DNA of 64,000 nt, from the NCBI GenBank assembly GCA_040752595.1, contig JBFMGX010000003.1:1-64000 (forward strand). Direction: 5' to 3'. Positions 16,407-25,054 of this stretch are shown here, in pieces. The stretch comes from Candidatus Zixiibacteriota bacterium. Its GTDB lineage: Bacteria; Zixibacteria; MSB-5A5; WJJR01. The notes below the pieces were generated by a model, which saw nothing but the letters and a program-made list of their open reading frames with translations, was not told the DNA's origin and made no database searches. How positions within the stretch are numbered: position 1 is the first letter of the stretch; every line of letters starts with the position of its first letter. Made by a program: the position numbers and the translations under genes.

Positions 16407-19007
16407 ATGAAGAAATCCTGGAAGAGTCGGGGCACGGTCGGTGCCGCACTGTTGGTTTCTTTCGTGACGGTGGGCTGGCCGGAGGCATGGGCCTTCAACC
16501 CGTCGGCGGATTCCGGCGCGTATCATCGGCCGATGCAGGTCCGATCGGCGACGGCACCGGTGGAATCACGGCGCATTCATCATGCCGGGCGCGTCTGGGC
16601 GTCGCTCGGAAACGACGGCACGCTCGGTTCGCGCCATGAGACCTTGCTCGGGGATCCGTGGGACATGCAGACGTTGCAGATCACGTATGCGCCATCGTTT
16701 GAATTCCCCAGCGGCTCGCGTCTGGATTACCTCTACATGGGGTCGATCTGGATTGGCGCCATCGTGGCCAATGACACGCTGGTCAGTCTGAGCCATGGTG
16801 GTTGGGCGTCCCAGGAGTTGCTGGGTTTTCAGCGCATGCAGGACGGGATTCCCAACGGGTATCCGTGGGACTGCAAGCCCCGGGACACGGTGACGCGCGG
16901 GCTGCAGGAGGTCCACAACTGCGTGTACTACGATACGATGGTGCTGGCGGGGGGTTCGACCGATCCGGAGCGTTCGGGTCCGCATCTGCCGATCGGGCTG
17001 GAGATCACGCAGGTGTCGCACGCCGGGTCCGATCCGTACACGCAGGGTTTCATCATCGTCGATCAGCGCATCAAGAACATTTCGGATCATGCGATCGAGA
17101 AGGTCTGGCTGGGGATTCACGCCGACAACGACATCTGGTACCAGTTGGGAAGTTGGCAGTCCCTCGACGACGTTTCGGGGTTCCTGCACCTGTGGCCCAA
17201 TCCGGCCGCGCCGACGTACATGGACACACTGAACGTGGCGTGGGCGGCGGACAACGACGCCGACCCCGTGGGCGGGGAGTATGTGCGTTCCTCCTGTCGT
17301 GGGGCGATGGGCTTTCGCATCCTGCGCGCGCCGGCAGGAACACATGTGAACTTCAACTGGTGGACCGTGGATGGGAATGCCGTCTTCGACTGGGGGCCAC
17401 GGAATGTCCGGGACCTGCGCGGCCTCGGACACGGTGGGACCGGATCGCCGGAGAGCGATCGGGCCATGTATCACTTCATGTCGAACGACGAAATCGACTA
17501 CGGCCAGTTGTTCACGCCCGTGGATTACACGGCGGAGGGTTGGAGGCCGCCGCCGGCGCGGCCGTTCTCGTGCAACCTGGGCGACGGCTGGGATACGTAT
17601 CTGTGCCTCTCCGTCGGCCCGATCCCGCGTCTGGAACCGGGGGAGGAAATCCCCTTCACGTATGCCTTGATCTTGGGCGACAGCTTGCACCAGGATCCCA
17701 CGAACCGCTACGACTGCGGCAATCCCCAAGCGTACTACAACAAGTTGAGCTTCACGGACCTGGCGCGCAATGCCTGGTGGGCGGCATTCGTTTTTGACAA
17801 TTTCGGCGTCGATACCGACAACGACGGATACAGCGGTGAATCGTTCGTCGATTCGGTCTCGGGGGAGCGGGTGTACACGTCGGGAGACGGGTGCCCGGAT
17901 CTTTCGGGGCCGAGCTCGCCGCCCTGTCCGCACCTGGAGTTGATCTCGCGTCCCAAGGAATTGACCATTCGCTGGTCGGGTCAGGTGACGGAGTTGGCGA
18001 CCGATCCCCAGTTGCTCGAACAGGATTTCGAAGGCTACAAAGTGTACTATGCCGAGCGCAATTCGCGGGACGATATCCCGGCGCCGGAGGACTACACGCT
18101 GTTGGCCAGTTGGGACAAGATGGATTTTCGCCGCTATACCTGGGACCCGGCGGGCGAGGCGTGGCGGCCGACTTCGTCGCCCAAGACCGCGTCGGAGTGG
18201 CGGGGGGAATTTCAGGACGCTGGGTTCGATCCGGAGGCACATGCGAGACCGTCCTTCGAGTCATGCTATCGCTACGCGGATCGCGATCCGGAGGGTGCCG
18301 TCGTGGAACGGTGTGCCTACTTCGTGCCCGCGGGATTCAACATGGGCAACGAGTACGTGGTCGCCGGGGACACGGTGCGCAACCTGATCCGGAGGGTGGC
18401 GACCCGGACGGATGAATCCGGACGAGAGTACGGCGAATACGAGGTGACGCTGGACAACCTGCTGCAAGCGAAGCACTATTTTGTGTCCATCACGGCCTTT
18501 GATTATGGTGATCCGGTGAAGAGCCTGCCGTCACTGGAGATCACCCCCGGGCAGTGCCGGGTGGACGGGCTGCCGATTTACTCGGCGGACGTGGTGGAAG
18601 CGTACTGGGACTCCGGCGGGGCGCGTCACGATTCGGTGCGCGTGATGGTCTATCCCAATCCCTATAAGATCTCGTTTTTGGATGCGGACGGGCATCGCAC
18701 CAGCTACTACGAGCAGGGGTACGAGGGGACTGTCGGGCAGCGCAGCTCGGGTCAACCGCTGGATGAGCGCGACCGGCGGATACACTTCATCAATGTTCCC
18801 CACGACGCAAGGATTCGCATCTACACGTTGGACGGGGACCTGGTTCGAACGCTGGATCATCCGGATGAGAACCTCTCCGGGTACTCATCAAAGATCTCGT
18901 GGGATGTGGTGTCGCGGAACACGCAGGCCGTGACCTCCGGGATCTACATCTACCGCGTCGATTCGAAGCTGGGATCGCAGGTCGGGAAGATCGTGATTAT
19001 CAAGTAG
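16407..19007 (+). CDS. Large secreted protein with FlgD-like C-terminal sorting domain
   Basis: 866 residues. The ATG at 16407 has GGAAGGA 7 nt upstream and opens a signal peptide (MKKSWKSRGTVGAALLVSFV, cleavage after AWA). The body is beta-rich, with WLGIHADNDIWYQLG near residue 235 and an Asp-rich VDTDNDGYSGESF stretch near 470 that could bind calcium. The last 80 residues (VMVYPNPYKISF, RIRIYTLDGDLVRTLDH, GIYIYRVDSK, KIVIIK) are the FlgD/T9SS-type C-terminal domain used in FCB bacteria for export and surface attachment. The central domains are not recognised; such proteins recur in many copies in these genomes. Probably cell-surface or released. Confidence 0.88.
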   Translation: MKKSWKSRGTVGAALLVSFVTVGWPEAWAFNPSADSGAYHRPMQVRSATAPVESRRIHHAGRVWASLGNDGTLGSRHETLLGDPWDMQTLQITYAPSFEFPSGSRLDYLYMGSIWIGAIVANDTLVSLSHGGWASQELLGFQRMQDGIPNGYPWDCKPRDTVTRGLQEVHNCVYYDTMVLAGGSTDPERSGPHLPIGLEITQVSHAGSDPYTQGFIIVDQRIKNISDHAIEKVWLGIHADNDIWYQLGSWQSLDDVSGFLHLWPNPAAPTYMDTLNVAWAADNDADPVGGEYVRSSCRGAMGFRILRAPAGTHVNFNWWTVDGNAVFDWGPRNVRDLRGLGHGGTGSPESDRAMYHFMSNDEIDYGQLFTPVDYTAEGWRPPPARPFSCNLGDGWDTYLCLSVGPIPRLEPGEEIPFTYALILGDSLHQDPTNRYDCGNPQAYYNKLSFTDLARNAWWAAFVFDNFGVDTDNDGYSGESFVDSVSGERVYTSGDGCPDLSGPSSPPCPHLELISRPKELTIRWSGQVTELATDPQLLEQDFEGYKVYYAERNSRDDIPAPEDYTLLASWDKMDFRRYTWDPAGEAWRPTSSPKTASEWRGEFQDAGFDPEAHARPSFESCYRYADRDPEGAVVERCAYFVPAGFNMGNEYVVAGDTVRNLIRRVATRTDESGREYGEYEVTLDNLLQAKHYFVSITAFDYGDPVKSLPSLEITPGQCRVDGLPIYSADVVEAYWDSGGARHDSVRVMVYPNPYKISFLDADGHRTSYYEQGYEGTVGQRSSGQPLDERDRRIHFINVPHDARIRIYTLDGDLVRTLDHPDENLSGYSSKISWDVVSRNTQAVTSGIYIYRVDSKLGSQVGKIVIIK

Positions 19008-19395
19008 CGGTGTCTTGGATGTCCATGTCAGAACGCGGTAACTGCCGGCTCGTCGCATGGCGATCCAGAGGGCAAATCGCCGCGGCGGACCGCTGAACCT
19101 CATCTCCACAGAATCGGTCTCATAGTCGCCATACCCAACAGAATACCCAACAGACGACTCGGTGGCGCCGGGCGCACATGGCCGGCGCTGCTGTCGGACG
19201 AGGGTACTTCACAGCACTTGATGGGGGCTGCGAAATCGTCTGTGCGGTCCCCCGTCCGACCGGCTCTCTCTTGATGCGAGGACGTGAGTGAGGATCCGCC
19301 GGTTCGCATCAACCCCGCATCGTTGTTTGTCGATACTGAATACGGTGCACTCCCGAAGGCGATGCTGCGACAGTGAGTGACGGGGGGATCTCGAC
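19008..19395 (+). other. Intergenic region before the surface locus
   Basis: 388 bases with no convincing gene and no member of the repeat families. It should hold the promoter for the 19396-21997 genes; GGGGG about 9 nt before the GTG at 19396 is the only leader seen. Confidence 0.5.
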
Positions 19396-19890
19396 GTGCG
19401 CGATGTTCACGATCATGGCCGGAGGGCACCGATCATCGGGAAATTGTCGATCGGGCTGTCTGTCGCCTTGCTCGCCGTGCTGCCGATGACGGCGCGGACG
19501 ACGATCAGCGTGATCGTCAGCAACTCGACTTTTACATTCGGTACCCAGCCGCCGAACACCTGGCTGACCTCGCAAACGACGATCATCAGAAATGACGGCA
19601 CGGAGTTGGAGAATTTCGCGGCGAGAATCAGCCAGTTGACGGCGGGCGTCAACACGTGGGCGCTCAGTGCCACGACGAACGGCGCCGACTCGATTCGGGC
19701 GCAATGGTCGACGACGAGCGTCTCCGGACCGTGGAATAATATTTCGGCATACAATACGGACTTTTCGATCGCCACGAATCTGGCCGTCAACGACAGCATC
19801 AACTTTTGGTTTCGGATCCAGACACCCACGACAACGACCTCATACAGCGAGTACTCTGCTACATTAACCGTAACGGCGACAATGCCTTAA
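19396..19890 (+). CDS. Small secreted beta-sandwich protein (surface locus, gene 1)
   Basis: 164 residues, starting at a GTG (19396) because no ATG precedes the signal segment; a GGGGGGATC leader sits upstream. Signal region LSIGLSVALLAVLPMTA ends near residue 34. The mature part is rich in Thr, Ser and Asn with no Cys: VSNSTFTFGT, then TTIIRNDGTELENFAARI and, near the end, SINFWFRIQTPTTTTS and ATLTVTATMP. The next gene shows the same plan (FGT.., TVTNDGN.., LWFRFNAPT, TVTA), so the two are paralogues. The pattern suggests a single Ig-like or pilin-like beta-sandwich exported to the envelope. Function not known. Confidence 0.75.
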   Translation: MRDVHDHGRRAPIIGKLSIGLSVALLAVLPMTARTTISVIVSNSTFTFGTQPPNTWLTSQTTIIRNDGTELENFAARISQLTAGVNTWALSATTNGADSIRAQWSTTSVSGPWNNISAYNTDFSIATNLAVNDSINFWFRIQTPTTTTSYSEYSATLTVTATMP

Positions 19891-19991
19891 CGGAACCGTC
19901 TCGATCCGGCCTTCTAATGTGGGGAATTCATCCGATAGAGCCATTACAGAGCAAGAGGATTCGATGATCGCATAACGGAGGGGGAAGGGTG

Positions 19992-20537
19992 ATGAGCAAA
20001 CGAACCGCAGCAGGTCTCATCCCTGTGATCGCATTGGCGCTGCTGGGACTCTGGGTTTCGTCGGCACAGGCGGCGAATCCGGCGACGATCAATGTGACCG
20101 TGATGATCCAGAACCTGAGTGTGTCGGCCACGGGACCCATTGCCTTTGGGACTGTCTTGGCGAGCAGCGAGACGGTATCCGGCTCGGCGTCGACGGTGAC
20201 CAATGACGGCAATGTGACCGAGACCTACTCGTTGTCATTGGCCAATCCGGGCGGATGGACGGCGGTTCAGGCGGCGCCTTCCGGCGCGGAGGAGTTCGCG
20301 CTCCTGGCGCAGTTCAACTCCTCCGGGCCCACAGCGGTGAGTTTCACCTATGCCAACCATGCGCTCTCGACCTCGTCGACCCCCAGCAGCGGCACCAAAT
20401 TCGCCGGGAATCAGACCGGGTTGTCTGTCGCGGTGTCGGGCACGCGTTCGCTCTGGTTCCGGTTCAATGCGCCGACTTCGACGGCGGTGACGACACAGCA
20501 GACGATCGTGGTCACGGTCACGGCAGCGGCCGGTTGA
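19992..20537 (+). CDS. Small secreted beta-sandwich protein (surface locus, gene 2)
   Basis: 181 residues. The ATG at 19992 follows a purine-rich GGAGGGGGAAGGGTG leader. The signal peptide (KRTAAGLIPVIALALLGLWV, cleavage after AQA) precedes a mature domain of about 150 residues, again Thr/Ser-rich and Cys-free: TINVTVMIQNLSVSATGPIA, FGTVLASSETVSGSASTVTN, and near the C-terminus LWFRFNAPTSTAVTTQQTIV. It is a paralogue of the gene 101 bases upstream. The repeated V-T-V-T strands suggest an Ig-like beta-sandwich similar in style to WxL or spore-coat-U/fimbrial subunits, though I see no diagnostic WxL motif. Confidence 0.78.
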   Translation: MSKRTAAGLIPVIALALLGLWVSSAQAANPATINVTVMIQNLSVSATGPIAFGTVLASSETVSGSASTVTNDGNVTETYSLSLANPGGWTAVQAAPSGAEEFALLAQFNSSGPTAVSFTYANHALSTSSTPSSGTKFAGNQTGLSVAVSGTRSLWFRFNAPTSTAVTTQQTIVVTVTAAAG

Positions 20538-20590
20538 GCCGGGGCGGTCCATCGGTCTGAAATCGGCTCACTCCCGTGGGCCGGGAAGTC

Positions 20591-21526
20591 ATGGGGCAGT
20601 CGATGAGAATGAGAAGAATCGGATTCTTCCTTGCGGTGCTGTGCGCGCCGGCGGCTGTGGTGATGTCGCCGTACCCCTCCCACGCCGGGGGGCTGAGCAC
20701 GCAATTGGGCGAAGTGGCGATCGAGAACCTCCAGATCGGCCAGACTTACAACCTCAAGCAGTTGGCGAACCTCAGTCTGATTGTCACCAACACCAGCGAT
20801 TTTTCCGTCGAGCTGGTGATGGAGGTGCAAGCGCCCGACTCCAGCGAGCTGAAGGGTGGCTCGGAACCGGTGCCGGCAACGGGCTGGATCACGCTGACGC
20901 AGACGACCTTCACTCTGGAAAGGGGCGCCAAGGCCACATCGGACATCCTGATCACGGTCCCGGACGACGAGCGGTATCTCGGCCGGAAATACCAGGCCTC
21001 GATCTGGTCGCATACGCTGGGCGGCAACGACGGGGGGATGTGCCTCGCCTACGGATTGAAGACCCGCGTGCTGTTCAGCACCGACACGGTGAAGGCCGAC
21101 CCGGTTGAAGCCGTCGTGGCCTCGACGGCCAGCGCGGATTTCACCCTCAAACCGGAGGAGATCACGCTGACCGGCATCGAGCCGGGCCGCGTCTATGACG
21201 TGGCAGAGGCCGCCGGCGTTCTGCTGGAGATCACCAACCGCAGCGAACACATCGAGACAATCCGGCTGGCCAGCCGCACGGTAGACAACTCGCTGGCGAC
21301 GCTCACCGGCGGATTCTCCGATGCGCCCGATGCCTCGTTCCTGCGGTTCAGCGAAAGCGAGATCACGCTGCCGCCACGTGCCACCCGGATCGTCAAGATG
21401 TATTTGGAGTTTCCCGCCCGGACGGAATACGCCGGTGGGCGGTACATGTTCGTGATCCATGCCTACACGGCCGGTGAGAGCGTGATCGCCGGCGTCTATT
21501 CCCGGCTCTACGCCTCCACGAAATAG
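20591..21526 (+). CDS. Secreted two-domain Ig-like protein (surface locus, gene 3)
   Basis: About 311 residues. ATG codons at 20591, 20603 and 20609 are all possible; all keep the signal peptide (RRIGFFLAVLCAPAAVVMSP, cleavage near SHA). Two similar domains follow: one with VAIENLQIGQTYNLKQLANL, SLIVTNTSD and DERYLGRKYQASIWSH; a second with ITLTGIEPGRVYDVAEAAGV, LLEITNRSEH, LPPRATRIVKMYLEFP and YAGGRYMFVIHAYT. Each has a strand pattern like the DUF916-type proteins that partner WxL surface proteins in Gram-positives, but it lacks their C-terminal membrane anchor. Standing 53 bases after the two small subunits, it could be a periplasmic or surface partner for them. That role is inference. Confidence 0.75.
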   Translation: MGQSMRMRRIGFFLAVLCAPAAVVMSPYPSHAGGLSTQLGEVAIENLQIGQTYNLKQLANLSLIVTNTSDFSVELVMEVQAPDSSELKGGSEPVPATGWITLTQTTFTLERGAKATSDILITVPDDERYLGRKYQASIWSHTLGGNDGGMCLAYGLKTRVLFSTDTVKADPVEAVVASTASADFTLKPEEITLTGIEPGRVYDVAEAAGVLLEITNRSEHIETIRLASRTVDNSLATLTGGFSDAPDASFLRFSESEITLPPRATRIVKMYLEFPARTEYAGGRYMFVIHAYTAGESVIAGVYSRLYASTK

Positions 21527-21538
21527 GCGGCAGCCGTT

Positions 21539-21997
21539 ATGAATATCCGCATCAGGCGCAGCGTGGCGATCTTCGTCGGGCTGGGGATCGGTTTTCTCGG
21601 CAGCTCGCTGTCGACATTGGCATTGCGGGGCGGCCCGCCCTCACGCGCCCCGGAATCGCCCCCGCCGGCATCGTCGGTGGCGGTCATGGTCACCGTCGTT
21701 CCGAAGTTGCCCGTTCCCGGAGAATTCGAACTCCAGCAGAACTATCCGAATCCGGTGGGCGGTGGCACGGTCATCCGCTATGGACTGCCCGCCGACTGCC
21801 ACGTGGAGCTGACGATCTACAACACCTTGGGGCAGAAGGTCCGGTCGCTGGTGAATGAGTATCAGACGGCCGGTCTGCGGATTGTCGAGTGGAATGGTGA
21901 AGATGACCGCGCAAACCGGATCGCCAGCGGCGTCTACTTCTACGTTATCCGGGCCGGGGGACATACCGCGGTCAAAAAGCTGGTCGTGGTCCGATAG
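21539..21997 (+). CDS. Mini secreted protein consisting of a sorting domain (surface locus, gene 4)
   Basis: 152 residues: a signal anchor (RSVAIFVGLGIGFLGSSLST), a short Pro-rich linker, then from about residue 60 the complete FlgD/T9SS-like C-terminal domain: FELQQNYPNPVGGGTVIRYG, VELTIYNTLGQKVRSLVNE, GVYFYVIRAGG, KKLVVVR. This domain is normally the last 80-90 residues of a much larger cargo; here there is essentially no cargo. It starts 12 bases after gene 3, so it belongs to the same operon. It might cap or anchor the small subunits, or be a stripped relic of a larger gene. Confidence 0.78.
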   Translation: MNIRIRRSVAIFVGLGIGFLGSSLSTLALRGGPPSRAPESPPPASSVAVMVTVVPKLPVPGEFELQQNYPNPVGGGTVIRYGLPADCHVELTIYNTLGQKVRSLVNEYQTAGLRIVEWNGEDDRANRIASGVYFYVIRAGGHTAVKKLVVVR

Positions 21998-22013
21998 ATT
22001 CTCCACGTATCAA

Positions 22014-22140
22014 GGATCCCGTAGAATCAGTTTCATAACCGGCATACCTGGCGGCAAACCATGTGGCGCCGGGTGCCCACACCCGGCGCTGCTGTCGGGT
22101 GTGGGCACCCGACAGCACAGGGATGGGGCTGTGAATCCGT
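22014..22140. repeat. Two-hairpin repeat with degenerate GTTTCATAAC ends
   Basis: Perfect stems GCGCCGGGTG (22066-22089, loop CCCA) and TGCTGTCGGGTG (22090-22117, loop TGGG). Left edge TAGAATCAGTTTCATAACC, right edge GGGCTGTGAATCCG. Same family as 1725-1845, with a compensated second stem (TGCTGTC rather than TGCGGTC). Confidence 0.8.
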
Positions 22141-22240
22141 TTGTGGGAACGACATTCATCGCCGGACGCGGCATGCGATCCGTTGCGTGTTGTTCGGGAT
22201 CGCCTGCCCCTGTGTCCGTGCACGCAATGCGTCGGTGTGT

Positions 22241-23686
22241 TCACCGTCGGCGTCGGGGTCTCGGCGGAGTCGTCTTCGTGGTCGGGCGGGAACGGCGGCC
22301 ATAGCCGCCTCCGGGCGGTTCCGGCTTGGGCACCGGCGGCGCAGGTCTGGTTCTCGGTACCGCTTTGGTCTTGGTTGGTGCGTGCGGGAGCGTCTGCGCG
22401 GATGAGCGCCGTACGGCCTTGTGCCGGGTGCGGTCACGCTCTTCGGCGCGGCGCGTCTTGATGGCCGCGATCCGTTCGGCGATAGGCACTTCGAGTTTCT
22501 CGGACGGCTTCGCCGAATAGTCGAAGCCGTCGAGTGTCAGGTGCGGCAGACGGGTTCCCAACGCCTTCTCGATGGCGCGCAAATCCGCCTCTTCCTCCCC
22601 GGAAACAAACGTGAAGGCATCGCCGAGCGCCGAAGCGCGGGCCGTCCGTCCCACCCGGTGGATGTAGGCATCCGGCACACTGGGAACATCGAAATTCACG
22701 ACGTGGGATAATGCCTCGACGTCAATCCCGCGCGCGGCGATGTCGGTGGCCACCAGGACCGGGAAGAGCCCGCGCTTGAATCCGTTGAGCGCCTCGGTGC
22801 GCTGGCCCTGGCTGCGGTTGCCGTGGATGCGTTCACAGGCGACGCCGCGCCGCTTGAGGAATTCCGCCACACGATTGGCGCGGTGCTTGGTGCGCGTGAA
22901 GACCAGCGCGCTTCGGATCGAACCGCGGCGCAACAGTTCCAGCAGGAGCACCGGCTTGAGCTCCTTGCGCACGGGATAGACCGCCTGGGTGATGCCCACG
23001 GCAGGGGCGGACTGGCGATCGATGTTGATCGCCACGGGACGATTCAGCATTTCCTTCGCAAGCGCGACGATCGGCGGCGGCAGGGTCGCCGAAAAGAGCA
23101 GCGTCTGCCGGCGCGGCGGCAGATGCTCCAGCACCCGGCGGATGTCGGGGAGAAAGCCCATGTCGAGCATCCGGTCGGCTTCATCCAGAACGAGGATCTC
23201 CAGCCCCTTCAGCCGCGCGTAGGGATACTGGAAATGGTCCAGCAGCCGTCCCGGTGTCGCCACGATCACGTCGACCCCGCGGCGAAACGCGTGCTCCTGT
23301 GGTCCCATGCCGACGCCGCCGAACACCGGCGCGCCCGACAGAGGCGTGTGGGTGGCCAGCAATTCCAGATGGTCGGCGATCTGCGCCGCCAACTCCCGCG
23401 TCGGCGTCAGGATCAGCGCGCGGGTGGTGTGGCGCCGTTTCCCCAGGAGTTGGTGGAGAATGGGCAGCACAAAGGCGGCCGTCTTGCCGGAGCCGGTCAT
23501 GGCGCAGGCCAGAATGTCGTGCCCCGCCAACGCCGGCGGGATGGCATCCCGCTGAATCGGCGTCGGATGCGTGAAGCCCATTTCCGCCACGCCGCGCAAT
23601 AGATCGGCGTGCAGGGCAAACGACGAGAACGGGCATTCGTCGGGACCATGCGATTCACGCGCTCCGCCGGGCGGGGGTTTGATCAT
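22241..23686 (-). CDS. rhlE: DEAD-box RNA helicase, RhlE-like
   Basis: 481 residues. Helicase motifs appear in order: Q motif GFTHPTPIQRDAIPPAL (residue 37), Walker A AMTGSGKT (60), PTRELAAQI (93), TPGRLLDH (144), DEAD in VLDEADRMLDMGF (163), SAT (196), then ALVFTRTKHRANRVAEFL, ATDIAARGIDV and HRVGRTARA in the second RecA domain. The last 100 residues are basic and Pro/Arg-rich, like the RNA-binding tails of the RhlE group. These enzymes unwind short RNA duplexes in ribosome assembly and RNA decay. The ATG at 23686 has AGAGGTG about 11 nt upstream. It follows the POT gene by 62 bases on the same strand. Confidence 0.94.
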   Translation of the reverse strand: MIKPPPGGARESHGPDECPFSSFALHADLLRGVAEMGFTHPTPIQRDAIPPALAGHDILACAMTGSGKTAAFVLPILHQLLGKRRHTTRALILTPTRELAAQIADHLELLATHTPLSGAPVFGGVGMGPQEHAFRRGVDVIVATPGRLLDHFQYPYARLKGLEILVLDEADRMLDMGFLPDIRRVLEHLPPRRQTLLFSATLPPPIVALAKEMLNRPVAINIDRQSAPAVGITQAVYPVRKELKPVLLLELLRRGSIRSALVFTRTKHRANRVAEFLKRRGVACERIHGNRSQGQRTEALNGFKRGLFPVLVATDIAARGIDVEALSHVVNFDVPSVPDAYIHRVGRTARASALGDAFTFVSGEEEADLRAIEKALGTRLPHLTLDGFDYSAKPSEKLEVPIAERIAAIKTRRAEERDRTRHKAVRRSSAQTLPHAPTKTKAVPRTRPAPPVPKPEPPGGGYGRRSRPTTKTTPPRPRRRR

Positions 23687-23748
23687 GGGGTTCACATTCA
23701 CCTCTGGGCCGCCGATGCCGGCGGCACGCATTGGGACGTCATCTCATG

Positions 23749-25029
23749 TCAGGCCGACGCCGTCTTCTTGTGCTCGAAGCGCCGCCCGACATAGGCAAAG
23801 AGCACGGTCACGATCACGATCATGATGGTCAGCCCGCTGAAGTACATGCCCGGTGTCGTCTGCGTGTACAGGCGGGAGAAGAAGCCGGCCAGGACATCGC
23901 CTGCGAAGATCGTGAACAGCCAGACACCGGTGATCAACGACTTCATGTGATTGGGGGCCTCCTCGAAGGCCAACTGGAGACCGATCACGGAGATGCACAA
24001 TTCCGCCATCGTCATCAGAATGTAGGCGCCGACCTCCCACAGGATCGACACCTTGGTCGTGGCGGAGATGAAGCCGGCGGTCGCCATCGTCCCCATGCAG
24101 AGGATCACCAGGAAGAAGCCGATGAGCATCTTCTTCGGCGACGACAGCCGGACCGTCTCACTCCGGTCGGTCCGGGACCAGAGCCAGGCGAACAGCGGGG
24201 TGAGGGCGATGATCAGGATTGGGTTGATCCCCTGGATGGCATCGGGCGCGATGCGGCCGAAGGCCGTGTCGAGCACCATGTAGTCGCGCGCGAACAAGGT
24301 CCAGGTCGAGTACGACTGATCGAACACCGACCAGAAGAAGATCACGAGCACGAACAAGCCGGAGAGGCGCACGAGAGTCGTGCGCTCCTCATGACGCTGC
24401 TGGGGCGTCTTCTCGGCACGGGCGCCGCGACGGATCACTTCTTTCGGGTAGTGTTTCTTGCCGAGGTAGAAGACTGCCAATGCCACCGCCATGAGCACCG
24501 TCGGCGCCATGAACGCGGTGCGGTACCCGTAGTGATCGCGGATGAAGGGCAACGTCAGGGTCGTGGAGGCGGCGCCGATGTTGATTGCCATGTAGAACCA
24601 GGAGAAGGCCTGCGAGAGGAGGTGGCTCTTGCCCTGCTCTTGATACATCAGGCCCATCAGCGTGCTGATGTTCGGCTTGATCGATCCGGAGCCACCGGCG
24701 AGAAGGAACAGAGCGACATAGAGCCCGACTTCGGTCGACCAGGTGCCGAGGATGATCTGTCCGATCAGGTAGGGGATCGCAAAGTAGATGATTGTCTTGA
24801 ACTTTCCCAGCCAGCGATCGGCGATGTACCCGCCGACGAGCGGCAGGATGTAACAGGAGGCGGTGAACAGGGAGGCGACGGTGGCGCTGTTGGCGTCGCT
24901 ATAGCCCAGCTTCTGGACCATATAGAGCAGAAGCAGAGTCCTCATGCCATAGAAGCAGGCACGCTCCGCCAGCTCGCCCCAGAAGATGAACCAGAACCCG
25001 CGGGGATGGCGATTGTCCTCGGTTGTCAT
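23749..25029 (-). CDS. POT/PTR2 family proton-coupled peptide transporter
   Basis: 426 residues, about 12 membrane helices. The POT signature near the N-terminus reads FWGELAERACFYGMRTLL (ExxER type, here GELAER), and the second family motif region is SWFYMAINIGAAS near residue 125. These symporters take up di- and tripeptides with protons. The start is the ATG at 25029 with GAGGT 8 nt upstream. It lies 25 bases after the AspT-like gene on the same strand; both are nutrient or amino-acid transporters and probably share a transcript. Confidence 0.93.
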   Translation of the reverse strand: MTTEDNRHPRGFWFIFWGELAERACFYGMRTLLLLYMVQKLGYSDANSATVASLFTASCYILPLVGGYIADRWLGKFKTIIYFAIPYLIGQIILGTWSTEVGLYVALFLLAGGSGSIKPNISTLMGLMYQEQGKSHLLSQAFSWFYMAINIGAASTTLTLPFIRDHYGYRTAFMAPTVLMAVALAVFYLGKKHYPKEVIRRGARAEKTPQQRHEERTTLVRLSGLFVLVIFFWSVFDQSYSTWTLFARDYMVLDTAFGRIAPDAIQGINPILIIALTPLFAWLWSRTDRSETVRLSSPKKMLIGFFLVILCMGTMATAGFISATTKVSILWEVGAYILMTMAELCISVIGLQLAFEEAPNHMKSLITGVWLFTIFAGDVLAGFFSRLYTQTTPGMYFSGLTIMIVIVTVLFAYVGRRFEHKKTASA

Positions 25030-25054
25030 GTGATCGGACCTCGGCGTTGGATGG

